From Zygnema cylindricum (Eukaryota; Streptophyta; Zygnematophyceae; Zygnematales; Zygnemataceae): a stretch of 62,000 nucleotides of DNA. A program made the position numbers and the translations under genes. How positions within the stretch are numbered: position 1 is the first letter of the stretch; each line of letters opens with the position of its first letter. Below are positions 1-9,037 of this stretch, piece after piece. The stretch lies in the NCBI GenBank assembly GCA_037447655.1, contig JBBHKE010001244.1:164346-226345 (forward strand). The letters run 5' to 3'. The notes under the pieces were generated by a model, which was not told where the DNA came from, did no database searches, and saw only the letters and a list, made by a program, of their open reading frames with translations.

Positions 1-146
1 TTCCCCTTCTCTATTGGTACCTTCCTCTTTTTCCTCCTCGACGAAGAGTTCCCTGAGGTAAAAGTTCCTGCCCTGAGGTGATAGTTCCTGCTATGACTTT
101 GAGACTCTGAAGGTATTCAGGAGTCTCACCTGTCGAAGGTTCTTTG

Positions 147-387
147 GAGATTTCTGTACAAAAGGTCAACTTTGACCCTCCATAACTTACTGCTCAGGGG
201 AGCAAATTCAGAGATTCTTTTTGCTATCGACTCAGGGGAGTCTTCCCTTCACAGGGGTGCAGGTGATCAGAGTTTTTGTCTGCCAGGGTGGCAGTTGTTT
301 TTGCTGAAACACAAAGGGGTCAGGATTATCCTAGAGGTTTCTTGGAAGCTGTCCACTCTGAGGACTTATGGAAGTCTCAGAGTTTCA
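147..387 (+). mobile_element. Copia LTR fragment, 3' end (family A)
   Basis: This stretch matches the reverse complement of the left LTR of the complete element at 7983-14416, from the TCAACTTTGACC motif to the LTR terminus ending in TTTCA at about 387. It abuts the gag remnant of another element directly, so a + strand element probably inserted there and only its 3' LTR end lies in the window. Bases 1-146 may be diverged LTR but were not aligned with confidence. An 82-codon open frame here is a by-product of LTR sequence. Confidence 0.6.
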
Positions 388-673
388 GTATCGTCCTTGA
401 TAGTGGAGTCCCGTCCTTGAAAATGGAGTCCCTTGAGAAGCAGCTCCTCCTTTTTCTCCTTCCATGGTTATCTCTTCCCCTTCCTCGTCATCTTTCGTGA
501 TGGTGGCTGTGCTGGTGGATGCGCCAGAAAAACGTGTTCCTCCAAACCCAGGTGGAGGTGGACATCGAATTTGCCCGGACACTATGCCCCATAGGTTCTT
601 CTAAAAAAGTTCTCCCTCCATCATCATTTCCCAATAATGAAAGTCAGATCCATTAAATATGGGCACCCTAGAG
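388..673 (-). pseudogene. Copia gag N-terminal remnant
   Basis: Read on the minus strand, the stretch starts just after a primer-binding site and encodes a decayed version of the gag start seen at 13311 and 31496. Shared landmarks are a YWE segment, WGIVSG and PGFGGTRF. There is an in-frame stop near 602, and the frame ends where the + strand LTR fragment begins. It is the 5' internal end of an old minus-strand element whose LTR starts at 689. Confidence 0.6.
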
Positions 674-688
674 GGTGAGCCCATAACC
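674..688 (-). promoter_or_regulatory. Copia primer-binding site, half-tRNA type
   Basis: The + strand reads GGTGAGCCCATAACC, one mismatch from the anticodon arm of plant initiator Met-tRNA (GGTGGGCCCATAACC). It sits exactly between the gag remnant and the LTR terminus TGAAATTC at 689. It is the same site as at 13360-13374 and 31549-31563. Confidence 0.65.
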
Positions 689-1480
689 TGAAATTCTGTG
701 GTCTCCATTAACCCACAAAATTAGCAGCCTATGTAAAGCCTCTGGGATAATATTTGCCCCTTTCACTTTCTCACTTAATAAGTGCCACCCAGGCACACAA
801 ATATTCTGACCACCCTCACCCCTGTGAGGAGAAGACTCCCCTGAGTTAAACGCAAAAATAATCACTGAATTTGCTCCCCTGAGCAGTAAGTTATGGTTGG
901 CCAAAGATATCCTTTAAACACAAAATGTCACCTGGAGAGAGGCGCCTCAAATACGCTAAGTCCATTAACTCCTACTCATAACTGCCTACTACTCTACCCT
1001 AGGCCAATCAAAAGAGTGTATAGTACAAGAAGGTACAGTGGTCGATTGTACTTCTTGTACGGCCATTGTACAACATGGCCTTTTGGTTGACACTTGTCAA
1101 CTTGGGAGCCATCGTTCCTCCTCACATCTTTCCCGACGTCCAATGATGTGTCGCCACGTGGCAAAGCGCGCCGCGCTGTCCAAAAGCCGCCGTAGATTCA
1201 TTCGGGTTTTGCAGGGGCGACGAAGGCCGTCCGATCATATATTTTACACGGTTAGATTCCTGTCCGCGAGCGCCGTTTGACTATAGATGTCGTTTCGTCA
1301 CTTTTGGTCTGTTTAAGTCAAAGTGACGTTTCGATAACACTTTAATTAATAACCGAACCATATATGTGTATCGTTTCGTTAACGCCTAAGTGGACAAGGC
1401 GTATGTCTGTATAACACTCTGTAAACCTAGGTTAAAATCCTGTTAAAAGCAAAATTTTGGTAATTTATCAATCTGTCTGT
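689..1480 (-). mobile_element. Degraded 5' LTR of a copia element (family C)
   Basis: The LTR starts with TG at 689 next to the primer-binding site. The part around 890-1045 is about 90 percent identical by eye to 31920-32070. The right boundary is not clear: similarity to the family A LTR (the TTAATTAATAACC and CTAAG segments) fades near 1480 and no TACA terminus is obvious. Confidence 0.5.
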
Positions 1481-2036
1481 TTGCCTGCCTGTCGGCCTGT
1501 TTCTTTCTGACTATGGCGGCCAGACTCTCTCCCTCTCTTTACTATAGAGTCTAAATTAAGAATTGAATATCAATTACTTCTTTTCAACAAAACTTACCCG
1601 CAAAATTGGAATCTAATCACGAATCAATTCCCTAAAAATATTTGAGAAAGAGCATAGTGGTAAAAAACAAATAATAATTATGTGAAAACACAACAAAATA
1701 CAATCAAATAAGGGTAAATATCATTTGAACTTAAGACCTTATCAGGCTAAAATTTTCCAAGTTTTTATTATACCATAATGCTGATATGGCCAAACATGTT
1801 AATTGTTAACCGTGTCAAGTCTTTGTGAAACTATATAGAGAAGACTTTACAAAACACAAAAATATAAAACAATGGAAATAAAAAAAAAAAACTCATTTAC
1901 AAATTTGCAATCTCGTAATCTTAACGTACAGAGTATAACTTTTGTTATAACACGCTTCTAAAGTGTAGTTCTCTCCAATATTTTTTAATGTCTCTTTCAA
2001 ATATGTGGAGTGTACTTATACATATATGGTTACTAG
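1481..2036. other. AT-rich intergenic DNA without recognised features
   Basis: The stretch is AT-rich with scattered poly-A runs. No open frame of substance, RNA gene or repeat shared with the rest of the window was recognised. Confidence 0.5.
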
Positions 2037-2545
2037 TAGTGTTGTGTATTGGAAACCATTTGCCGGTATCAAATATCAAAGGTCATAAACGGTCACCCTA
2101 AACTGTAACCGACCATTACCTGACCGCCCGCGTCGGATGCGAAACGGATTCGGGTGCCAAATTTGGGGGGCCTGGCAGACTCAGGCGGGTGATTTACCAA
2201 AAAAAAAAAAAACCAGTTATCGTCTGGTAAGCAAAAAACGGAAAAAACTGAATGTTTTGTATTGTCCGTACTAGCCAACATTATAAAACTTTATACTCTT
2301 GGTATCGTGGAAGGTATGAAGGAGATGTACCACTAATTTTATAGTTATTCATGTACGGGCAAATAAGGGTAGTCGCGAGAAATCGAGTTTCGATTAACTT
2401 TTATTTTCATAAACGCGTATCGAGTAACGGGTAACAGTTTAAAACCGCGACATAACCCAATCGAGCATCAGTTAATCTGATTTTGAAAAAAAAAATGTCG
2501 GTTTCGGTTATCTAAAATTTTGACTTTTGCGACCTTTAACATATA
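2037..2545. repeat. Dispersed repeat R, copy 1
   Basis: This copy aligns with 3515-3965 in the same orientation. Shared landmarks include GACCGCCCGCGTCGGAT, CCAAATTTGGGGGGCC, a poly-A run, TGGTATCGTGGAAG, AAATCGAGTTTCG and CATAAACGCGTATCG. It begins with TAGTGTTGTGTATTGG, which resembles the hAT-like terminal repeat TAGTGTTGGGTATCG used elsewhere in the window, so it may be a related non-autonomous element. No coding content was seen. Confidence 0.6.
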
Positions 2546-2836
2546 TGCCCCTATTTTTTTGCATACAGGTAATCGATGTATTGGCACGAAATATCGGTAC
2601 CGGTGTTATCGAGATAAAAAACCGATATTATCGGTTTTTCAGTTAAAAACACCGGGTCGATAACTATTGGCGACAATTGTACGATTCATGCCGTAAAATT
2701 GTATAGCTTAGTCCGTTGCATTGAACTTCCGTTCTTACGATATGTAGAGTTTGTAACAGATTGTCATACGTGTCATGCCACACTATATATAGTCAAAATG
2801 CAATATAGTATGTTATAGCTTACAAGGTACTATTAC

Positions 2837-3319
2837 TAGTGTTGGGTATCGGGGACCACTTGCCGATACTCGGTATGTACCGAATTTGAGGTCCCCGATA
2901 ATCGATATATCTCTTCAATATATCGAGAAGCTACATATCGCAATATTTCTACGATATATATATACATATACATATATATGTATGTGCATATATATGTATA
3001 CATATACATATATATATGAATGTATGTATATATATGTATATATATACATATATAAATATATCCCATTATTTTTCCACAAGCCCCCCCCCCCTCCCCCCCC
3101 CCCCCCCCCCTTTCCGTGGCGCGCATTTAGTCGGGAGGGGGGGGGGGTTTCGTACGATTTTACCGTACTGGATCTGTACGGACACCCACATTTTACCAAA
3201 TATATCGAGATAACTTTTTTTTGTCACAGTACGATGTATTGAGGCCTCTGACCTATCGATAACTGATATATCAAATATCGAGATTATCGCTATATGATTT
3301 TACCTGATACCGAACATTA
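2837..3319. mobile_element. Non-autonomous hAT-like element, copy 1
   Basis: The left terminus TAGTGTTGGGTATCG pairs with a right terminus reading CTGATACCGAACATTA, a diverged inverted repeat. Flanking octamers are ACTATTAC on the left and ACTATTGC on the right, 7 of 8 matching, as expected for a hAT target duplication. The inside holds many ATATCG/CGATAT motifs, a TA-rich microsatellite (2953-3060) and a C-run/G-run pair. It has no transposase frame. Confidence 0.75.
3081..3147. repeat. Poly-C / poly-G inverted homopolymer pair
   Basis: A C-run of about 30 bases (one T) at 3081-3110 and a G-run of 11 at 3137-3147 are separated by a short GGCGCGC-containing spacer, so they can pair as a G:C hairpin. 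The arrangement recurs at 54104-54148 in another hAT-like copy. Run lengths may be unreliable because of sequencing slippage. Confidence 0.8.
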
Positions 3320-3514
3320 ACTATTGCATAAAATACTATAGTTTTTTCCACTTATCGGTGATAAGGAATTTGTTGGTCTCGGGGCGATATATCGATAACC
3401 CTCATATTTCGATAAGCGATAACTATTGGTGTTGGTTTTATCGTCACAAGTTTTTTTTCCTCATACACAACACTGGAGTACCTTGCCTGTTCTGTTTGAT
3501 CACTGTGAGTATGT

Positions 3515-3965
3515 TGAGTCACAGGTCCCAAATGGTTATCAGCAACCGTAACAGACCGTTACCTGACCGCCCGCGTCGGATCCGGAACGGACTCGGTTGC
3601 CAAATTTGGGGGGCCGGGTGGATTCAGGCTGGTGATTCACAGAAAAAAAAAATAAGATCGGTTACGGTCGGGTAAGCAAAAACCGAAAAAGTTGAAGGTT
3701 TTGTACTCCATAATTTGTACTTTGTACTTTTGGTATCGTGGAAGATACAAGGGAGGTGTACCACTAACTTTGTACTTATTCGGGTACGGGCGGGTACAAG
3801 TAGTTGCGGGAAATCGAGTTTCGGTTAAACTTTTTTCTTCATAAACGCGTATCGGGTAAAGGATAACAATTTAGGAGCGTGACATAACGCTGTCGAGCGT
3901 CGAGTACTCAGATTTAAAAAAAAAATGTTGGTTTAGGTTATCTAAAATGTTGACTTTAACGACCT
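3515..3965. repeat. Dispersed repeat R, copy 2
   Basis: This is the direct-orientation partner of 2037-2545, about 80 percent alike by eye over 450 bases with small indels. It lies on the other side of the hAT-like element. The two copies may be independent insertions, or a segmental duplication later split by the hAT-like insertion. Confidence 0.6.
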
Positions 3966-6041
3966 CTGTGTTGAGTAACGAGCTCGGTTTTGTTTCCCTC
4001 CGGCAACGATCGTCTAAACAAATTATATTGTACGGGAAGTCGGGAACCGTTCGAACAATGCCGAGTACTAAAGAATATTGGAACAAATGCTTTGCCGCAA
4101 ACATAATCGGGTAAACATCATTCCTTCGAGTTAGGGTGCGTCTCCATGTGCCAAAGTAAGGGTTTTTTTATGTCGTTTTGCTGTAAAACTTAGAGCCGCA
4201 TCGCGTAAGTTTCAATCTTACAAAAAAATAGAAAAAATGAAAAGTACATTTTGGGTCATCATCGAATTTAGGATGTACTACATGTTGTCGTCTTGTGTTC
4301 TTCGACGAACAACCACGCTAAAAAACGTCATCTCCAAACTTTTCTTTAAAAAACAGAGACAATGTGTTTTAAAACAAAGTATTTTCGAAAGACAAATAGG
4401 AACACGTATTAGCACGTGTAAAAATATTTACAAAAACTTCAAACGAATTAAATCTACGGTAAAAGGTACATTATTCGATATATTTTGTCCGTTTGTGTTC
4501 AAGTACATAGCGGCAAAGTACACAATTTGTTAGGTTTTGTCCGTTTGCGCCTGGTACGGATTTTATTTCACCAGGGGTCTGAAGATTCCGATGTCATTTC
4601 ACGTCGAGCGGACAGGCGACGCAAAGGCAAAGTGCATCTTTGTCAATTGTGAAAGGGCACAAGCTGGAAGGGGGTACGTCTACAATGTCACGAAAACTTT
4701 TGCAACGTCAGAAGCAACTATAAAAAATGACGTGTGTCATCACAGATTGTAGACATTGACGGCCGTCACGGGCATTGCCAACGTATACATCGTCACAGCC
4801 TTATGTAATTATGTTGTTGTTAGTTTGTTACACATACGGACACTTGGAATCCGGGTCCGCCGGATCTGCGCTAAAAAACAAAGTAATTTTGCTAAGTTTC
4901 AAGTACATGGAGACGCACCTTTAGAAGCGGTCTAAGGGATCTTATCGTTCGGAGATCTACAAATTTCACGCGCTCGCTGGATCAATCGAATTTCTTATTT
5001 ATGAACAAAACTATAACGCTACCAGTGACAAAATGTCTTCGCGTAGAGCTTCATATGAAGTGTTTAGTGCTGAACTCAAACTGTCATAGGTCGTCGCGCC
5101 TCCATTAGTGTACACCGCGCATAGTTATTAGTGTCAGCAACTCTGATTTGGATTCTTAAAATCTTGATTTTTTTCCAAAAATAGTATACATGATTTTAAC
5201 TTTTCCTTGACTTTAATTGAGGTTCCGTATAGAGTAGCGTAAAGACCGAAACTACGGCAATATGTAATTAGTGTGGTGTACAGATGATGTGAGACCGTAC
5301 ATATTTGTACAATTTTTCTTGAAATTATAAAAAATAAACTATAAATTATATGCGCATGTATATGAACGTGCGCCAAAAAAATTGGTTAAATCTCGTCGCC
5401 AAAAACCTCGTTCGAACACGATCTCTTGTAATCGCCTGTTCTGCAGTGTGAGCGTAAGATATGTTCGCATGTGGGAGGTCATGATCTCTCAGCTAAAGAA
5501 GTGAATTGTTTGTACACGTCTACTTAAACCATCTTGAAATGCATACTTTTACTTCACGTGATTTTTTCCTGTTCAGTTTATATAAACACTATAACATATA
5601 TTTTGTCCAATTAGTGTCAAAATGTACTCTATTTCGGTGCAACAAACGAATTTACCGTAAATGTTTATTCTAATAGGGTGTTTATATGTAATTTCACTCC
5701 AAATTAAAAATAATGTATACATTATTAAGGGGTCGAAGTGACAATGGACCACAAATTACAATTAATGAATTAAAATAAATAGAATAAAAATACAACATTT
5801 GGCGTTGGTGTTATTTGGGACGGTTGAACACCAAATGTGGACAATCCATAGAAAAATGGATCATTTTTTTAACGAATCACATCCATCCAATTTTTTTTTT
5901 GGTTTTTTTAGGGATCTGATGATGCGCTGTAATTTTGCCGCGCTGTAATTTTGGCAAATGTACAGATCTTATTCGTTTCATGAAAAAACAGGCGAAAATA
6001 CCGCCGCCACCTTCATTTCGTTTCCATAAATTCCAGGTCGC
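3966..6041. other. AT-rich intergenic DNA without recognised features
   Basis: Two adjacent small frames on the + strand (4237-4533 and 4537-4752) have no recognisable domain, are Lys/Phe/Ile-rich as expected from AT-rich DNA, and show no splice or promoter context. No repeat shared with the rest of the window was seen. Confidence 0.5.
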
Positions 6042-6955
6042 ATGAAGCTGCTCTTTCTCCCACTCCCCCTCCATCTCCCTCTCCCTCTTCTTCTCCCTCC
6101 CCCTCCCTCTCCCCCTCCCCCCCCTCCCTCTCCCCCTTCTTCTCCCCCTCCCCCTCCACCTCCCCCTCCCTTAATCTGCAGCTATCTCTCCCACCTCCTT
6201 TCCCTTTTCCTCTCCCTCTCACTCTTTTCATCAGCCGCACTACCTCCCTCCCTTTCTCCCTCTCCCTCTCCCTCTCCCTTTCCCTCTCCCTCCCCCTCTC
6301 CCCCCCTCCTCCCCCTCCCCCTCCCCCTCCATCTCCATCTCCCTCTCCTTCTCCCTCCCTCTCCTTCCCCCTCCCTCTTCCACTCTCTCTCCCTCTCCCT
6401 CTCCCTCTCCCTCTCCCCCTCTTTTGATCTGCAACTATCTCTCCCACCCTTTTATCTCTCCCTCTCCCTCTCCCCCTCCCCCTCCGTTGATCTGCTGCTA
6501 TCTCTCCTTCCCCCTCCCTCTTCCACTCCCTCTCCCTTTCCCTCTCCCTCTCCCTCTCCCACTCCCTCTCCTTTACTCTCTCCCCCTCTTTTAATCTGCA
6601 GCTATCTCTCCCACCCCCTTTCCTCTTTCCTCTCCCTCTCCCTCTCCCTCTTCCACTCCCTCTCCCTCTCCCTTTCCCTCTCCCTCTCCTTCCCCCCCTC
6701 CCTTGATCTACAGTTATCTCTCCTTCCCCCTCTCTTTTCTACTCCCTCTCCTTTTCCCTCTCCCTCTCCCTCTCCCTTTCCCACTCCCTCTCCCTCACCC
6801 TCTCCCCCTCCCTTGATCCGCAGTTTTCTCTCCCACCCCGTTTCCCCTTTCCTCTCCCTCTCACTCTTTTCATTTGCCGCACTACCTCCCTCCCCTTCTC
6901 CCTCTCCCTCGCCCTCTCCCTTTTCCTCACCGTTCCCCTCTCCCTCCTTGTGAAC
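6042..6955. repeat. Polypyrimidine (CTCCCT)n tract with interspersed spacer unit
   Basis: About 900 bases are nearly pure C and T on the + strand, built on CTCCCT hexamers. They are interrupted by a recurring spacer of the form GATCTGCAGCTATCTCTCC (near 6174, 6425, 6487, 6593, 6704, 6816). The spacer shows that the array is a higher-order minisatellite and not a plain microsatellite. The long frames here, on both strands, are simple Pro/Leu/Ser or Arg/Glu/Gly translations of the repeat and are not genes. Confidence 0.9.
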
Positions 6956-7623
6956 TTCACCTTTACAATTACACGTTATTGACATTAATATTTTAAACTA
7001 ACTCGGTTGTTGTATTTTTTTCTTTGTTGTAGGCTCGGAATTTCATTGAGGCAGCTGATTGCGATGGAGGAACAAATGCATGGATTGTGGACATTTCATC
7101 CAACTTTTTTTTATTACATTTAGTATTAGGTTTTCCAAACAAATTTGTACATGGCTTATAAAATAATATTAGATTATCATAGTTTACACATGATAATTCT
7201 CATGTGCGATGTACATTTGATTAATGTAGACTAATATTTTATTTTTCTTTTAAAAAGACGTATTGGTTAGTTCATATTATAGTTTTTTTACGGTGTACTT
7301 CTTCATTGTCATTCTTTGGCAAAAAGGATTGAATGTATATCCAAGTGTATTTTTTAATATTTTTTATAAATGTAAATCAATTTCACTTTGTTGCAATGAC
7401 GGGTGCCATCATTTTATTGCTCTATGTTTTGTTAATGATAAACCATACATGCCATGAAGTGTGTGAACATCCATAACTATTTTGGTTGACAAACGTTTGA
7501 TTGTTCTCTCTCTCACTATTTTTATTTACAATTGTCATCCTTTTTCATTTTGTTATATATTTTATCTTTGTCATTCTTTTTTTTTGTTGTCTATCTGTCC
7601 CTTAGTGGTAATCAACAACGACA
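6956..7623. other. AT-rich spacer between polypyrimidine and polypurine tracts
   Basis: No gene was seen. A 22-base segment near 7590-7612 (CTATCTGTCCCTTAGTGGTA) recurs almost exactly at 7958-7980, just before the copia insertion, so the polypurine tract lies between two short direct repeats. Confidence 0.5.
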
Positions 7624-7935
7624 AAAGGAGAGAGGGAGAGAGGGAGAGAGAGAGGGAGAGAGAGGGAAGTAGACAGTGGGAGAGAGAGGGGGAGAGATAA
7701 GGAGAGAGAGAGAGAAAGAGGAAGAGAGAGAGAAAAATAGGGAGAGAGAGAGGGAGAGAGGGAAAAAGAGTGGGAGAGGGATAGAAAGGGAAGGAGAAGG
7801 AGAAAAGGAGAGAGAGGGAAGGAGAGATAATAAGAAAGAGAGAAGGAAAGAGAGAGGGCGAGAGGGAAAGGGAGTAAAAGGGAAAAAAAGAGGGAGAGGG
7901 GGAAAAGGAGTGGAAGGGGGAGGGAAAGAGAGAGT
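7624..7935. repeat. Polypurine (GGGAGA)n tract
   Basis: About 310 bases are nearly pure G and A on the + strand, the strand opposite in composition to 6042-6955. It is bracketed by short direct repeats (7590-7612 and 7958-7980). Open frames on both strands are low-complexity and are not genes. Confidence 0.9.
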
Positions 7936-7977
7936 GTCATTCTCTCTTTTTATTGTCTATCTGTCTCCTTAGTGGTA

Positions 7978-7982
7978 ATCAG
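7978..7982. repeat. Target site duplication ATCAG (left)
   Basis: ATCAG directly precedes the left LTR and is repeated exactly at 14417-14421 after the right LTR. A 5-bp duplication is the normal signature of LTR-retrotransposon integration. Confidence 0.9.
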
Positions 7983-9024
7983 TGTAACTCTGAGACCTCC
8001 ATAAGTCCTCAGAGTGGACAGCTTCCAAGAAGCCTCTAGGATAATCCTGACCCCTTAGTGTTTAAGCAAAAATAACTGCCACCCTGGCAGACAAAAACCC
8101 TGAACAACTTCACCCCTGTGAAGACAAGACTCCCCTGAGTCGATAGCAAAAAGAATCTCTGAATTTGCTCCCCTGAGCAGTAAGTTATGGGGGGTCAAAG
8201 TTGACCTTTTGTACAGAAGCTCTCTGGGAGAGGGGGTCCTATCTTCTAATTTTTCTAAGTCCTATCTCTCTCACAGACTCTATCTACTGATGTACGGAAC
8301 CAATCAGAATTGAGTTCCGTACGTAAAAGTACAGCCGCCGGTGTACTTTATGTACGGACATTTTACGACATGCCCTAAATGTCGACACATGTCAAATCCG
8401 GATTCGGTGCCATAATCTCCGGAGATTCTACGATCCAACGGAATTTCGCCACGCGTCATCCGATGTGGCGATGGCCACAAACCGCCGAAATCTTCCTCCG
8501 CGATCTCGGCGCTAATCCCGGCCGTCCGATTAAATTCGGATTTAATCGTGGCCGTAATAAATACATGCGCGGTATTTATTTCACTTCCAAAACAAATGCG
8601 CGGTATTGATTCGTAATCCGTACCGTCATTCGTACCGGATCTATGTATCCCGTAAACCGTAACAGTTAAATGAATTATCGTACATATACATGTTTAATTA
8701 ATTATCAAACTATATACTACGTAACACTAATCTTAGACTTAACGGCTAAGGCTACCGGCTACTTCCTATCTGCCGGCCGGTAGGTACAGGGATCAAATCC
8801 TGCCGCCGGCGCTTAACTTTTAATTAAATAAATAAACCCTAGTATTAAATTCCCGTAAACTTCAGGATAGCCAAGGTAGCCATGGCTCTAGCTTCCTCTC
8901 CAACTTCTCAGTGACTGCAACAAGTTTGAGAGTTGGAGAGAGAAGTTAGAGGTAGACTGCCTCGGCTTCTTTCTATATTTCTATTTAGACCTAGAAAATA
9001 CTAATAAATCCATTAGTTTCTACA
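7983..9024 (-). repeat. 3' LTR of the complete copia element (family A)
   Basis: On the minus strand it begins TGTAGAAACTAATGG and ends ...GAGTTACA. It is 1042 bp, the same length as its partner at 13375-14416. Further family A copies in the window are 147-387 and 47137-47771, both on the + strand. Confidence 0.95.
8737..8812 (+). promoter_or_regulatory. tRNA-like segment (box A/box B) inside the LTR
   Basis: Read on the + strand, antisense to the retrotransposon, the LTR holds ACGGCTAAGGCTACCGG, like a tRNA D-arm/box A. A CCGGC/GCCGG stem follows, then CAGGGATCAAATCCTG, a T-arm-like hairpin with one mismatch to box B GGTTCAAATCC. The same segment is at 14131-14206 and, inverted, at 47340-47420. 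The family B LTR has a box B with a perfect match at the equivalent place. Whether it is transcribed by RNA polymerase III is unknown. Confidence 0.35.
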
Positions 9025-9037
9025 CTCCCCTTATTTT
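9025..9037 (-). promoter_or_regulatory. Polypurine tract of the copia element
   Basis: On the minus strand AAAATAAGGGGAG directly precedes the 3' LTR terminus TGTAGAAAC and follows the pol stop codon at 9040-9038. The same tract precedes the LTR at 46302. It is the expected primer for plus-strand DNA synthesis. Confidence 0.85.

Noticed and set aside
172-904. Two similar 80-codon frames (172-420 on + and 668-904 on -) that look conserved
   Set aside because: They are the same LTR segment in two LTRs. The intact family A LTRs have a stop and lack the ATG, so the similarity reflects DNA homology and not a protein.
2836-3242. Tyr/Ile/Pro-rich frames over the TA microsatellite and C-run
   Set aside because: They arise from microsatellite and homopolymer sequence inside a hAT-like element.
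4237-4752. Adjacent 98- and 71-codon frames in AT-rich DNA
   Set aside because: No domain, no codon bias and no promoter or splice context.
6042-6953. 303-codon Pro/Leu/Ser-rich frame and its minus-strand Arg/Glu/Gly counterparts
   Set aside because: These are direct translations of a CTCCCT repeat, open on several frames of both strands.
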